Shown here one piece after another: positions 28,536 to 37,708 of a stretch of 51,918 nucleotides of DNA. The stretch's first letter is position 1. Each line of letters opens with the position of its first letter. Both the position numbers and the translations under genes were made by a program. Origin of the DNA: Acidimicrobiia bacterium (lineage in GTDB: Bacteria > Actinomycetota > Acidimicrobiia > Spongiisociales > Spongiisociaceae); contig VXMM01000030.1 of the NCBI GenBank assembly GCA_009841105.1, positions 1 to 51,918 of the forward strand, read 5' to 3'. The notes beneath the pieces are model-generated. The model saw only the letters and a program-made list of their open reading frames with translations, searched no databases and was not told where the DNA came from.

Positions 28536-30385
28536 TGGTCGCCTCCGGACGGCTCGAAGCGGCCATCGCCGGACCGCAGGCCGTGGCCGGCGCGTCCGGC
28601 TTGCTGGCGGCCTTCAACGAAGGGGGTGCCCTCTCGCCGCTGGAGGTCCACGCAGCAATGGTGATCAGCCGTTTGTGGAATGAGTCCGACCAGGCGGTGA
28701 TGCTGGCCGCCGCCCTGGCCGTTCGGGGCACCCGCTTCGGGCACGTATGCATCCGTCTCGATACGCAGCGGGACGCGATGGTGATCGAGGGCCAGCCTCC
28801 GGAGGTGGTGGAGGCCCTTCCATGGCCGGATCCGGAGGACTGGGTGGCGGCGGTGTCCCGTAGCGCGATGGTCGGCGACGGCACGGGAGAGGAGCCTCTC
28901 GTGCTGGACGGCGATCGCCTCTACCTCGAGCGTTACTTCCGGCACGAGGAGCGGGTGGTCAACCTGATCGGAACCCGCACGGCCGTGCCCCGGACCACCC
29001 TCTCTCCGGAGTCCCGGACGGTCCTGGACGAGTTGCTTCCGCCCGTCTCCGACAACAAGCCGAACCTCCAGCATGCCGCCGCCGTCAACGCCCTGACCGG
29101 GAGGCTGACCGTGGTCGCCGGCGGTCCCGGCACCGGCAAGACGTACACGGTGGCCAGGATGCTGGCCGCTCTGGCCGAGACCTCCACAGACTTCCCGCGG
29201 GTGGCGCTGTGCGCTCCCACCGGGAAGGCGGCCGCCCGGCTGGGGGAGGTAATCGACGAACTCGCGGCCGAGGCGGAGCACCCAATAGTCCGGGAGAGGC
29301 TGGAGACGCTCCAGACGGGCACCATCCACCGGCTCCTCGGGTGGGCGTGGGGCCGAGCCCGGTTCGCGCACCACGAGCGGAACCGGCTTCCCCATGACAT
29401 CGTGGTCGTCGACGAGATGTCGATGGTCTCGCTCCCGCTGGCGGCCAAGCTCATGGCCGCGGTGCGGGCGGACGCCACTCTCGTGCTGGTCGGGGATCCT
29501 TACCAGTTGGAGTCGATCGAGGCCGGGACGGTCCTGGCCGACATAGTGGGTCCCGCAGCCCGGTCCCCCGATCCGGCCCAGCGGAGTCGCCTTCCAGGCG
29601 GACCCGAGATCGCCGGCTGTGTGGTCGTACTGGAGCGGGTGCACCGCTTCGAGGAGCAAGGCCCAGTCGCCGATTTCGCCGACGCGGTTCGGGACGCTGA
29701 TCCAGACCGGGCGATGGAGTTGCTCGACCGAGGAGTCGACGGCCTTCACTGGGTGAGGGACCGTGCCGAGGCCGGCTTCCGGAGGCTTCGAGACCGGGTC
29801 ACCGAGCACCGGGCCCGGCTGGTGGAGGCGGCATCCCTGCCGGGCGGCGAGGAGGAGGCGCTGGCCCGCCTGGGCGGGATGGCGGTGCTGTGCGCCAATC
29901 GCGAGGGTCCGGGCAGCGTCGGGCAGTGGAGGCGCGACATCGAGGACGCCCTCGACGAGAGGTTCCCCGGCCTCAGATACCGAGGCGAGTGGTACCCCGG
30001 GCGGCCGCTGATGATCACCAAGAACGACTACAACCTGGGCCTCTACAACGGGGACATCGGCGTGGTGGTCCGGGCCGGCGAGGGCATGCGCGTCATGTTC
30101 GACCGGGGCGGCGTCCGCTCCTTTCCGCCCGGCTACCTGGGGGAGCACACGACCGTGCATGCCCTGACCATCCACAAGAGCCAGGGCTCCCAGTTCGAAG
30201 AGGTGGTCGTCTCGCTCCCGCTGGAGTCCTCGCGGTTGCTGACCCGTGAGCTCCTCTACACCGCCGTCACCCGGGCGTCCGGGAGAGTGACGGTCGTCGG
30301 TCCCGAGTCCGCTATCCGCCTGGGTATAGAACGCTCCGTCCAGCGCGCCTCGGGCCTAAGGTCAAGGCTGTGGGATGAAAGTTGA
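28532..30385 (+). CDS. recD: exodeoxyribonuclease V subunit alpha (RecD)
   Basis: The 617-residue SF1B 5'-3' helicase has Walker A GGPGTGKT (about 197-204), Walker B IVVDEMSMVSL, GDPYQLESIEAGTVL and the C-terminal HALTIHKSQGSQFEEVVVSLP. The motifs are complete and the length fits RecD of RecBCD enzymes. The ATG overlaps the recB stop by four bases. The last 20 or so codons (IERSVQRASGLRSRLWDES) are duplicated at 30786, behind a decayed toxin-antitoxin cassette. The stop codon overlaps a potential ATGAAAGT gene start. Confidence 0.94.
   Translation: MMVASGRLEAAIAGPQAVAGASGLLAAFNEGGALSPLEVHAAMVISRLWNESDQAVMLAAALAVRGTRFGHVCIRLDTQRDAMVIEGQPPEVVEALPWPDPEDWVAAVSRSAMVGDGTGEEPLVLDGDRLYLERYFRHEERVVNLIGTRTAVPRTTLSPESRTVLDELLPPVSDNKPNLQHAAAVNALTGRLTVVAGGPGTGKTYTVARMLAALAETSTDFPRVALCAPTGKAAARLGEVIDELAAEAEHPIVRERLETLQTGTIHRLLGWAWGRARFAHHERNRLPHDIVVVDEMSMVSLPLAAKLMAAVRADATLVLVGDPYQLESIEAGTVLADIVGPAARSPDPAQRSRLPGGPEIAGCVVVLERVHRFEEQGPVADFADAVRDADPDRAMELLDRGVDGLHWVRDRAEAGFRRLRDRVTEHRARLVEAASLPGGEEEALARLGGMAVLCANREGPGSVGQWRRDIEDALDERFPGLRYRGEWYPGRPLMITKNDYNLGLYNGDIGVVVRAGEGMRVMFDRGGVRSFPPGYLGEHTTVHALTIHKSQGSQFEEVVVSLPLESSRLLTRELLYTAVTRASGRVTVVGPESAIRLGIERSVQRASGLRSRLWDES
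30318..30382 (+). repeat. 65-bp direct repeat, copy 1 (recD 3' end)
   Basis: It covers the last recD codons from GCCTGGG to GGGATGAAAGT. It pairs with 30786-30850 without gaps; I count 57 of 65 bases identical. The repeats bracket 403 bases carrying a higB remnant and higA. Confidence 0.85.
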
Positions 30386-30386
30386 T

Positions 30387-30441
30387 TTACGACCAGATAG
30401 GTCGCGTTGCGCTTGACATCGAGGTCACCGACTACCACTGA
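30387..30441 (+). pseudogene. 3' remnant of a HigB-type toxin gene
   Basis: The frame reads IYDQIGRVALDIEVTDYH and a stop. The ending ...D(I/V)E(V/I)xDYH is characteristic of HigB/RelE-type toxins encoded directly before higA. Only about 18 codons remain, following the recD stop without a start, so no toxin can be made. It ends 12 bases before the higA start. Confidence 0.6.
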
Positions 30442-30453
30442 GGAAGGAAAACC

Positions 30454-30744
30454 ATGACCACCGCAGAGCCGATCCATCCAGCGGAACACCTGGCAGAGAT
30501 CATGGAAGAACTGGGCATAACTCAGTACCGCCTGGCCCGGACCATCGGTGTTCCCCAGATCCGGATCAGCGACATCGTGCACTGCCGCCGTTCCATCACG
30601 GCTGACAGCGCTCTGCGGATCGGTAAGGCCCTGGGCATGACCCCCGATTTCTGGCTGAGCCTCCAGCGCATGTATGACCTGGACAAGGCTCGCGCGAGCA
30701 CTGACGTCAGCGGTATCGAGCCCCTGGTGGAAATGGCTCTTTGA
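30454..30744 (+). CDS. higA: HigA-type antitoxin (orphan)
   Basis: The 96-residue XRE-family protein contains a helix-turn-helix in ITQYRLARTIGVPQIRISDIV and the typical HigA pattern HPAEHLAEIMEELG, then RIGKALGMTPDFWLSLQ. It normally neutralises HigB and represses its own operon. Here the toxin gene is reduced to a short 3' remnant, so it may be a leftover antitoxin or act against a toxin elsewhere. GAGGAAGGAAAACC lies just before the ATG. It sits between the two copies of the recD 3' repeat. Confidence 0.9.
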   Translation: MTTAEPIHPAEHLAEIMEELGITQYRLARTIGVPQIRISDIVHCRRSITADSALRIGKALGMTPDFWLSLQRMYDLDKARASTDVSGIEPLVEMAL

Positions 30745-30785
30745 ACCGTTGGTGGGCGCGGCTCCCCGACAAGTCAGCACGGCGG

Positions 30786-30850
30786 GCCTGGGCATCGAAT
30801 GCTCCGTCCAGCGCGCCTCGGGCCTAAGGTCAAGCTAAGGGGATGAAAGT
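30786..30850 (+). repeat. 65-bp direct repeat, copy 2 (duplicated recD 3' end)
   Basis: Read in the recD frame it gives LGIECSVQRASGLRSS and a stop, almost the same as the recD C-terminus. It ends in GGGATGAAAGT, which supplies the start codon of the next small gene (30843). Confidence 0.85.
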
Positions 30851-31019
30851 GCCGACCCAGAAGGATTCCGACGACGTGACGGCCCGCCTTGACGCCGTGT
30901 ACTCCGAAGAGCCCTCGGAGATTGACGAAGAGTCGCTAGAAGCGCAGCGGAGAGCGTTGAACGACGCTGGTGATCCTCTGTGGGCTCCGGTCATTCCCCG
31001 TTTGGCCTCTCGAGGCTGA
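30843..31019 (+). CDS. small acidic antitoxin-like protein
   Basis: The 58-residue protein has an acidic, helical middle (DDVTARLDAVYSEEPSEIDEE, then SLEAQRRALND). This resembles the start and toxin-binding part of small type II antitoxins. The last residues (LWAPVIPRLASRG) look unlike such tails and may come from a frameshift or rearranged 3' end. No toxin gene follows. The ATG lies inside the duplicated recD 3' segment, with AAGGGG three bases upstream, so recD was probably once followed directly by this gene. Confidence 0.5.
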   Translation: MKVPTQKDSDDVTARLDAVYSEEPSEIDEESLEAQRRALNDAGDPLWAPVIPRLASRG

Positions 31020-31051
31020 ACCCGCGTTCAACCCCCCTGGGATGACCGATG

Positions 31052-31261
31052 TCATCGGGGAGCGTTGAGGATGATCGTGACGGCTATCCCGAAGGCGGCG
31101 ATGATCACAGCCGTGGCCCTCCACACCAGGGCCGTGGTCTCTTTGTGAATGGTCAGGAGGGCTTGTGCGATGTCCGTCCGTACTTCTGCCTGGCTTGCCT
31201 CGTCCTTGGCGTCGGAGAGCGGCTCGGTGACCCGTGCGGTGTCCACAGCAGTCATTCTCAT
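31052..31261 (-). CDS. small membrane protein with one C-terminal helix
   Basis: The 69-residue protein has an amphipathic N-terminal half (EPLSDAKDEASQAEVRTDIAQALLTI) and a C-terminal membrane segment (about residues 47-65, ATAVIIAAFGIAVTIIL). This layout recalls small tail-anchored proteins such as the XhlA-like or DUF1640 groups, but I would not assign either. The ATG has AAAGGGCAG immediately upstream. The upstream region on this strand is AT-rich and contains TTGACT, a plausible -35 hexamer. It is transcribed away from the hut locus and stands alone. Confidence 0.6.
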   Translation of the reverse strand: MRMTAVDTARVTEPLSDAKDEASQAEVRTDIAQALLTIHKETTALVWRATAVIIAAFGIAVTIILNAPR

Positions 31262-31371
31262 CTGCCCTTTCTCATAAGTAACATATTATTGGTATCCTCA
31301 GCATAACAAGACAGTGAGTCAAGTCTCCTTCGCGTAGCGTGTCCGCTTTTTCGCGACCTCGCCTCGCCACC

Positions 31372-31540
31372 GGATTGTTCGATCTGCGGCGACCCGGCCG
31401 GTCCGACGGACCTCGCCGAATGGAACCTTCCGGCGGAGATCAAGTTCCTGATGATCTCGGTGGCCGTGACGGTGCTGCTCCTACTGACCTACCAGTTCTT
31501 CATCCGGTATACCCCACCCGCCGTCACGTCCGGTCCGCGT
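31372..31540 (+). pseudogene. C-terminal fragment of an acyltransferase-3 family membrane protein
   Basis: The frame gives DPAGPTDLAEWNLPAEIKFL, then a membrane helix (ISVAVTVLLLLTYQFFIRYTP). This is how many acyltransferase-3/OpgC-like proteins end, just before a final TPxGxxLNG motif that is lost here. No start or upstream domain remains, and the downstream sequence is unrelated. The assignment comes from remembered family endings. Confidence 0.45.
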
Positions 31541-31590
31541 CTCGTGCCTCCAGGATCAGCGAACTCGGAATGCTCGTCCCGGCAGCCTCC

Positions 31591-32373
31591 TTACGCCTCC
31601 GTACTTCGGAGACCAAGGTGGCTCGGGATAGGCATCACGTCCTGGTAGAGGTCGAGCCCGGTGGGAACCACGCCGTCCAGTGAGGCGATTTCCGCCGGAC
31701 CGATGGCGTGCAGCGCTTCGGTGAAGCTGCGGCGCGTTCCGGTCTCCAACTTCGAGTTCAAGCTGAATGGTGGCGCCGGCCAGTCGACGGTGCGGTCGAT
31801 CACGCGAAGTTCTGCCACCTCCTCCGGTCTCTCGGCCCACGCGTCGTCCCAGACGGTCACGTCAACCGAGGCGACATCACAGGCCCGCTCGACCAGCGCT
31901 CCGAGCGAGGCTCGGTGCGAGCCGGTCACGGTCTGGTCGGCGAACCATCTACCGGGGAAGGATCGCTCGACATGAGCCCGGAGCCCGAGAAAGCCGGACC
32001 AGGATTCGACCTCGTTCACGGCCAGCCTGGTGTCCAGCGCGGCGGCCAATGACGGCGGACCGGACGCATGCGTGACGATCACCGCGTGGTAGACCGGCTG
32101 CCCGTGGCCGGTGAAGATCGGCGCGCCCACGATCGTATGCGACATCCGGCCGGCCGAGATGAGCGACACGGTCGGGTATCCGCACATCCATACCAGGTCG
32201 AGCGTGGGCGCGTGGCGGAGCGCCTCGATGGTCGTCCTCCCCGCAGTCTGGTCGATCACCACCTCGATGCCGGTCATCTTCGACAGGTGTCCGACCAGAT
32301 CGCCCATGATGGGCTGCGTGTTGTCGCCCAGATAGGTTGCGGCTCTCAGCGGCCCTTCCGGAGGCGTGCTCAA
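31591..32373 (-). CDS. PhnD/SsuA-like substrate-binding fold protein without signal peptide
   Basis: The 260-residue protein resembles PhnD-type periplasmic binding proteins: TYLGDNTQPIMGDLVGHLS, LVWMCGYPTVSLI, YHAVIVTHASG, then LAVNEVESWSGFLGL and FADQTVTGSHRASLGALV. There is no signal peptide or lipobox, so it is probably cytoplasmic and could sense or deliver a small molecule rather than serve an importer. It is the last gene of the minus-strand hut operon, 70 bases behind the FAD oxidoreductase, with a strong hairpin in the gap. Its ligand is unknown. Confidence 0.7.
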   Translation of the reverse strand: MSTPPEGPLRAATYLGDNTQPIMGDLVGHLSKMTGIEVVIDQTAGRTTIEALRHAPTLDLVWMCGYPTVSLISAGRMSHTIVGAPIFTGHGQPVYHAVIVTHASGPPSLAAALDTRLAVNEVESWSGFLGLRAHVERSFPGRWFADQTVTGSHRASLGALVERACDVASVDVTVWDDAWAERPEEVAELRVIDRTVDWPAPPFSLNSKLETGTRRSFTEALHAIGPAEIASLDGVVPTGLDLYQDVMPIPSHLGLRSTEA

Positions 32374-32386
32374 CGTTTTTTCCCGG

Positions 32387-32429
32387 GTTGGTAGTTGGTA
32401 GCTGCTAGTGGAGACTACCGACTACCAAC
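32387..32429. repeat. stem-loop between the FAD oxidoreductase and PhnD-like genes
   Basis: GTTGGTAGTTGGTAG at 32387-32401 pairs with CTACCGACTACCAAC at 32415-32429, with a G-T pair at one position and a 13-base loop. Neither strand has a T-run directly after the stem, so it is not a standard terminator. It may attenuate or protect the operon mRNA. Confidence 0.6.
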
Positions 32430-32443
32430 AAGGAACTAGTCGT

Positions 32444-33901
32444 CTAGACCCATGGGCTGTTCGAGTTCCGGTTGCCGAAGGTGCCGCCGGTGCGGTACCG
32501 GTCCAGGGTGAACGGCTTCAACTCCTCGGGCTTCTCCCCGTACACGAGCATCTGAGCGGTGAGCTTGCCCACACCGATCATCTTGAAACCGTGGTTGGAG
32601 TCGGCGATCACCCACGCGTTGTCGCCGAGATGGTCGAACACCGGCACGTTGTCGGGTGTGAAGGCTCCGATTCCTCCGTTACGCCGATCCTTGAAGTAGG
32701 GCCTCAGGTTCTCGAGCCGCTTGAACAGCATGCCCAGGGCCGAGCAGTAGTAGTCGGCGAACCAGTCTTCCGCCTGGTAGAGGTCATTGAGATGGCCGTA
32801 GGGCTCGACCTCCGCCCGTGGTCCGATTTTGATGGGGATCGTCCCACCCTGGAGACCGGGAGCGCCAACCCGCTCCGCTGCGTAGCGCGTGTACACGTAG
32901 GTGTGGTCCTTGATCATCGCCCCGTCCTCGCCGTAGACCGGCGTGTCCAGAAGCTCCACATGCAAGACCGGTGAGTCCCGGTACTGGGCGGTGCGGAAGT
33001 CCACGCCCTCGGGGAGGAGCACTTCACCTTCCAGGAGGCGCCAGTAGGTCCACATGTCCATCTGTTCCTCGACGTGACCGTCGGGATAGACGACATCGAG
33101 GTGTGACGGGCCGCCGAGCCACTCCCAGTGCGTGGGTGTCCACGCTCCCGCACCGACGACAACCTGTTCGCATGAGATCGATCCCTGGTCGGTCTCGACC
33201 GCCGTCACAGAACCTGATGCGTCCAGTTGGTAGCCGGTGACCGTGGTCCCGTAGACGCGCTGCACGCCCCACTGGCGGCACTTCTGATCGAGGCCCCACA
33301 CGGCGATGTGGGTTCCGGCATATCCGGAGCGGTGCTCGTGTAGCACGACGTCGCAGTTCTCGGTCTTGAAGTCGGGCCACAGCTTGGTCAGGAACGCATG
33401 CGCGTCCGATCCCGTGTAGAGGTCCGATGGGTAGCCGCTGGCCGCCTGCGAAGCGTGGAGTTCGATGTAGTCCTCATACTGGTTCGCTTCGCCGACCGAG
33501 ACGTAACCGACCTGCTGGAAACCGAAGTTCACGGGGTCGGACTCCCACACCTCCACGCTGGCCCGCAGGATGGGGTGGAGTTGGTTGGTCATGTAGAGGT
33601 TGCGCACGCATCCACATGCCAGCCCGGTGGCGCCGGCGCCCGGACCCTGCTTGTCGATCAGCACCACATCGCTTCCCTTGCCCTTGCCTGATCGTTCGAG
33701 ATACATGGCCAGGTGATAAGCACTCGACAGGCCATGGACACCGGCGCCGACCACGACGAACCGCGCGCTCCGCGGCAGGGGCACGGAGTCGAAGACCGGT
33801 ATCGCCGGCGGGTTGACCATGCAACCGTCGACTTCGGGAGGCAGGGGACGGTTGGCGAATGGATACCACTGGTTGTGCCCGGTGGGGTTCGGGAGGTTCA
33901 T
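32444..33901 (-). CDS. FAD-dependent amine oxidoreductase (DAO / dimethylglycine-oxidase-like)
   Basis: The 485-residue flavoprotein has the dinucleotide motif [17 protein letters not shown] (GxGxxG at about 52-57), then [20 protein letters not shown] and a C-terminal [15 protein letters not shown] segment that closes the FAD site in DAO-family enzymes. Relatives oxidise N-methyl groups or secondary amines (sarcosine, dimethylglycine). Its ATG overlaps the hutI stop (ATGA), so it belongs to the hut operon. The likely substrate is a histidine-derived N-methyl amine, but this is inference. The ATG at 33901 has AAAGG eight bases upstream and was chosen over an upstream start within hutI. Confidence 0.85.
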   Translation of the reverse strand: MNLPNPTGHNQWYPFANRPLPPEVDGCMVNPPAIPVFDSVPLPRSARFVVVGAGVHGLSSAYHLAMYLERSGKGKGSDVVLIDKQGPGAGATGLACGCVRNLYMTNQLHPILRASVEVWESDPVNFGFQQVGYVSVGEANQYEDYIELHASQAASGYPSDLYTGSDAHAFLTKLWPDFKTENCDVVLHEHRSGYAGTHIAVWGLDQKCRQWGVQRVYGTTVTGYQLDASGSVTAVETDQGSISCEQVVVGAGAWTPTHWEWLGGPSHLDVVYPDGHVEEQMDMWTYWRLLEGEVLLPEGVDFRTAQYRDSPVLHVELLDTPVYGEDGAMIKDHTYVYTRYAAERVGAPGLQGGTIPIKIGPRAEVEPYGHLNDLYQAEDWFADYYCSALGMLFKRLENLRPYFKDRRNGGIGAFTPDNVPVFDHLGDNAWVIADSNHGFKMIGVGKLTAQMLVYGEKPEELKPFTLDRYRTGGTFGNRNSNSPWV

Positions 33902-35097
33902 GAGCTTGCCTTTCTGCTTAGGGTTTCGTTTTCGGTAGTTGGTTGGACGTAGTCGGCGCCGAGGGTTCGCCATATCAGCGGGACGCCCGGCCGGTAGGCG
34001 AGATGGTGACGACTCGGTGCGTCGAGGATGGTGAGGTGGGCAGGCCCACCCGGCGCCAGGCGGCCCACATCCTTACGCCGGAGAGCTGCGGCACCGCCGG
34101 TCGTGGCGGCGGAGATCGCCTCGTCGATGGTCATGTTCATGTCTCGCACCGCCAGCGCGATGCAGAACGAGATAGAGCTCGTGTAGCTCGACCCGGGGTT
34201 GCAATTCGATGCGATAGCTACGGTGACCCCGGCGTCGATGGCCCGCCGGGCGTCGGGATACGGTTGGCGGGTGGAGAAGTCCGCGGCGGGGAGGAACGTG
34301 GCCACGGTGTCGCTGGCGGCGAGCGCCTCGATGTCGTCGTCGGACAGGTAGGTGCAATGGTCCACCGACGCGCAGTCCATCTCCACGCCGAGGCGGACTC
34401 CGGGACCGTAATCAAGCTGGTTGGCGTGGAGGCGTAGACCGAGGCCGGCGGCGCGGCCCGCCTCGAGGACCGCCCTCGACTGGTCGGCGTCGAAGGCCCC
34501 GATCTCGCAGAAAGCGTCGATCCAGCGGACATGGGGCCGGACGGCCTCGAGCATCGGCCCGCACACCAGGTCGACATACTCGTCGGTCCGGCCCAAGTAC
34601 TCGGTCGGCACCACATGGGCGCCCATGAAGGTGCTCTCCGGAGTGACTTCCGCTGCGAGCGAGGTGGTGACAGCCTCGGACTCAACCGACAGCCCGTACC
34701 CGGACTTGATCTCCACGGTGGTGGTTCCCGCCTGGTGGACCTCCTCGAGTCGCCGGGCGAGGCCGGCCCGCAGGGCGTCCCTACCGGCGGTGCGGGTGGC
34801 CTCGGTCGTCACGCGGATCCCTCCCCCGTCGTAGTGCTCCCCGGCCATCCGCCGCGTGAACTCTTCCGCCCGGTCGCCGGCGAAGATCAGGTGGGTGTGG
34901 GAGTCGACAAACCCCGGCATCACGCACCTGCCTCCGGCGTCCATGCGCTCGTCCGCCACCGCGCCGGCGGGACCGACCGCGACCACGGCGGCCCCGTCAA
35001 TCACCACCGAAGCGTTCTCGACGATCCCGAGTGGTCCCGCCCCGATCCCGGGGGCGTTGGTGACCAGTTCGCCGATGTTGTCGATCACCAGCGTCAC
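33898..35097 (-). CDS. hutI: imidazolonepropionase
   Basis: The 399-residue amidohydrolase opens the imidazolone ring to give N-formimino-L-glutamate, the third step of histidine breakdown. The metal motif [20 protein letters not shown] (His67, His69), the substrate-binding [16 protein letters not shown] and the second metal region LRLHANQL followed by SVDHCTYL are all present, with [11 protein letters not shown] near the C-terminus. The GTG start overlaps the hutF stop (GTGA) and the stop overlaps the next gene (ATGA). Length is normal. Confidence 0.95.
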   Translation of the reverse strand: MTLVIDNIGELVTNAPGIGAGPLGIVENASVVIDGAAVVAVGPAGAVADERMDAGGRCVMPGFVDSHTHLIFAGDRAEEFTRRMAGEHYDGGGIRVTTEATRTAGRDALRAGLARRLEEVHQAGTTTVEIKSGYGLSVESEAVTTSLAAEVTPESTFMGAHVVPTEYLGRTDEYVDLVCGPMLEAVRPHVRWIDAFCEIGAFDADQSRAVLEAGRAAGLGLRLHANQLDYGPGVRLGVEMDCASVDHCTYLSDDDIEALAASDTVATFLPAADFSTRQPYPDARRAIDAGVTVAIASNCNPGSSYTSSISFCIALAVRDMNMTIDEAISAATTGGAAALRRKDVGRLAPGGPAHLTILDAPSRHHLAYRPGVPLIWRTLGADYVQPTTENETLSRKASS

Positions 35098-36461
35098 GCC
35101 GCCACCACCTTGGCGATGGCGGAGTCGAGCTCGCCCGCCACATCCAGCGAGACGTGGGTGCCGCCGACCACCACCGGCCGTCCACCGACGACAAGGTTGT
35201 GAACGTCGGCGCTCGAGGCGGCGAAGATCACCGCGTCGAGAATGTGGGGAGTGTCGATTCCGGCCAGGCGAACCGAGTCCAGCCCCACGCTGGTGAAGTC
35301 GGCCAGACAGCCTGGCCTGATGGTCCCTCCGTCCTTCCAGCCGAGTGACCGGTACCCGTTGACGGTGGCGATGGCGGCCAGCGTCTCGGTGGAGTGGACT
35401 CCCCGCCGGTTGGTCAGGATCCTCGCGCTCAGTTCCACTGCCCGCGCCTCCTCGAGCAGATCGATGACCGCGTGGGAGTCCGATCCAGCGCAGAGGGTCG
35501 CCCCAGCCCGGACCAAGTCCGGGCAGGGCCCGATCCCGTCGGCCAGATCGCGCTCGGTCGTGGGGCAGATGCAGCAGAGGGCTCCGGCGGCGCCGATCAG
35601 GTCGATGTCGTCGCGTGAGAGGTGCGTGGCGTGCACCAGGGTGGTGTCGGGGCCCAGCGCGCCTGCGCCAGCCAGCAGCGCCGTCGGGGTTCGACCGTGG
35701 ACCCCTAGGCAGGCTTCGTTCTCGGCCGGCTGCTCCGAGACATGGACGTGAAGGGGCAGAGCCCTGTCCTTGGCCCAGCGCGCCACCATCCCGATCGACG
35801 GCGGGTCGACGGCGCGGACCGAGTGGACCGCCGCCCCGACCCTGGTGCCCGGTCCGGAAACAGTCGCCCTCAGGCTCTCGACCCGTCGCGTCCAGGCGTG
35901 GACAGACCCGTCTCCGAACCGGGCCTGCTCGGGAAGCAGCGGTGCGTACCCGGACCTCGACCCGGAGGACAACCCGCCGTGCAGGTACAGCGTGTCGAGC
36001 AGGGTCAGGCGGACTCCGGCATCACGCGCCGCGGCCACCAGACTCGCCCCGAAGGCGTTCGGGTCGTCATAGGGGTCCCCGCCGGGCCGGTGGTGGATGT
36101 AGTGGAACTCGCCCACCACGCCTATTCCTGCCATCGCCATCTCGGCGAAGGTCGCCCGGGCGAGCCCGTAGTAACTCTGCGGATCGAGGTTGGCGGCCAC
36201 CCCGTACATCAGGTCGCGCCACGTCCAGAACGTTCCTTCACCGCCTTGGGTCCGGCCCCGCAATGCCCGGTGAAAGGCGTGACTGTGGGCGTTGGCCAGT
36301 GCGGGAAGGGTCAGCCCGGACAACTCGATGGCGTCGCAGGGAGGCGATGCGTGGCCGGAAGAGACTCCTGCGATGCGGTCGCCCTCCACTTCGATCACGA
36401 CCCCGGGCGTGGCGCTCGGGCCGCCCAGCCAGGCCAGCTCGCACCAGTAGCGGCTGCTCAC
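35094..36461 (-). CDS. hutF: formimidoylglutamate deiminase
   Basis: The 455-residue amidohydrolase converts N-formimino-L-glutamate to N-formyl-L-glutamate and ammonia, the branch of histidine breakdown that then needs a deformylase. The metal motif [17 protein letters not shown] (His59, His61), the later [18 protein letters not shown] and the [17 protein letters not shown] segment fit HutF. Finding HutF rather than HutG-type formiminoglutamase tells which route is used. The GTG start at 36461 overlaps the deformylase stop (GTGA); longer readings upstream translate that neighbour. Confidence 0.93.
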   Translation of the reverse strand: MSSRYWCELAWLGGPSATPGVVIEVEGDRIAGVSSGHASPPCDAIELSGLTLPALANAHSHAFHRALRGRTQGGEGTFWTWRDLMYGVAANLDPQSYYGLARATFAEMAMAGIGVVGEFHYIHHRPGGDPYDDPNAFGASLVAAARDAGVRLTLLDTLYLHGGLSSGSRSGYAPLLPEQARFGDGSVHAWTRRVESLRATVSGPGTRVGAAVHSVRAVDPPSIGMVARWAKDRALPLHVHVSEQPAENEACLGVHGRTPTALLAGAGALGPDTTLVHATHLSRDDIDLIGAAGALCCICPTTERDLADGIGPCPDLVRAGATLCAGSDSHAVIDLLEEARAVELSARILTNRRGVHSTETLAAIATVNGYRSLGWKDGGTIRPGCLADFTSVGLDSVRLAGIDTPHILDAVIFAASSADVHNLVVGGRPVVVGGTHVSLDVAGELDSAIAKVVAA

Positions 36462-37027
36462 GAGCCGACCTCGGCCGCGAAGCGGGTGATGCGCTCGACA
36501 AACGAGTCGCGGTGATACCGGTCGAACTCCTCCCAGGTGCTGAGGGTCCGAGGGTCGATGCGGTCGACCACCAGGACGCCGTCGAGGTGATCGCACTCGT
36601 GCTGCCAGGTACCGGCGGTGAGGCCGCGCAGGACTCGTTCATGATCGGTCCCCTGGCGGTCGGTGTAGCGGACGCGGACGTTTACGTGGCGTTCCAGTTC
36701 ACCGCGCAGCGGGACCGACAGGCATCCCTCGTTGATGATCACCGTCCTGTCATCGAGGATCTCGTACTCGGGATTGATGGCCACCAGGAGCGGGAAGGGT
36801 GGCTTGTAGGGATAGCGCGGGTTGTCGTCGACCTCCATCACCATGATCCGGACGGGCTCGCCTATCTGGTTGGCGGCGATCCCCGAGCCGTTGGCATGCC
36901 GCATGGTGTCGATGAGATCGTCGACCAGCTCCTGGATCGCCGGGCGCGAGATGTCGTGGCGGGTCACTTCCCCTGCCCGTACCCGTAGTGTCGGGTGACC
37001 TATCGAAAGGATCCGCCTGACCGTCAT
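36458..37027 (-). CDS. peptide-deformylase-like enzyme, candidate N-formylglutamate deformylase
   Basis: The 189-residue protein has all three deformylase motifs: GSGIAANQ (47-54), EGCLS (100-104) and HECDH (143-147). Cys102, His143 and His147 are the metal ligands and Glu144 the catalytic base. Housekeeping deformylases are usually near fmt or the translation genes. This one is coupled by ATGA and GTGA overlaps between an unknown gene and hutF. HutF makes N-formylglutamate and no HutG is encoded in the locus, so this enzyme may remove the formyl group. That role is inferred; the fold and catalytic residues are seen. A second ordinary def elsewhere would support specialisation. Confidence 0.85.
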   Translation of the reverse strand: MTVRRILSIGHPTLRVRAGEVTRHDISRPAIQELVDDLIDTMRHANGSGIAANQIGEPVRIMVMEVDDNPRYPYKPPFPLLVAINPEYEILDDRTVIINEGCLSVPLRGELERHVNVRVRYTDRQGTDHERVLRGLTAGTWQHECDHLDGVLVVDRIDPRTLSTWEEFDRYHRDSFVERITRFAAEVGS

Positions 37028-37698
37028 CGGTGGCCAGGCCAGGGGTCGGCCGATGTGATCCCTCCGGGTAGGGTCCGGACGGCGTGCCACATCGGGTCCG
37101 AGTCGTAGTCCCAGTACTTGCTGACATCCACGGTCACCCGGCCGTCGCCGATCGGGCCACCGGCCAGCCGCCCGTTGTGGATGCGGACGTTGTGGTAGAT
37201 GACCGGGGACAGGACCTCGGCCGCTTCTACGTGAACCGCGCTATGGCGCCAGGCCTCACGGTCCCCGACCTCCTGATGCACGACCAGGTTCGCCCATTGC
37301 TTCGGGGTTCTCTCCATCGAGCTGTAGCTGAGGATTCCCGGGTACTGCCGGAATTCGGAGATCACGTCGATGTCGAACTCGTCGATCGCCTGGGCCTCCG
37401 CGGTCGACCGGCGATTCCCGAGAAAGCCCACGATCAGCACATCCGTACCCTTCAGCAGGGCCGCCGGGTCGCACATGACGATCCTGCGGCGCAGCCCGTC
37501 CTCTTCCCAGGTGCGGACCTCGTACGGACGTAGTACCAGTTCGCCCGCCTCGGTGCGGCGGAGAAGGGCCCGGAGGTCCCGGCGGAGGTGGTTCAGCACG
37601 GTGAGGTCGGCCTCGTAATGAAGTAGGTCCGCGCACGGATGGCCGGCGCGGTTCTCGTCGGTCCGAAGGCGGGTCGGGCTGTAACGGACAGGCTTCAC
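37024..37698 (-). CDS. unknown protein of the hut operon, possibly an alpha/beta-barrel enzyme
   Basis: The 224-residue protein starts at a GTG with AAGGGA close upstream and lies ten bases behind the mttB-like gene; its stop overlaps the deformylase start (ATGA). Recognisable segments are LLHYEADLTVLNHLRRDLRA, DVLIVGFLGNRRS and SYSSMERTPKQWANLVVHQE, followed by a His-rich part (WRHSAVHVEAAEVLSPVIYH). The latter recalls dimeric alpha/beta-barrel monooxygenases, but I cannot assign a family. Full integration in the operon suggests a role in the same pathway, for example in handling the N-methyl or imidazole part. Confidence 0.8.
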   Translation of the reverse strand: MKPVRYSPTRLRTDENRAGHPCADLLHYEADLTVLNHLRRDLRALLRRTEAGELVLRPYEVRTWEEDGLRRRIVMCDPAALLKGTDVLIVGFLGNRRSTAEAQAIDEFDIDVISEFRQYPGILSYSSMERTPKQWANLVVHQEVGDREAWRHSAVHVEAAEVLSPVIYHNVRIHNGRLAGGPIGDGRVTVDVSKYWDYDSDPMWHAVRTLPGGITSADPWPGHR

Positions 37699-37708
37699 GC
37701 AATTCCCT

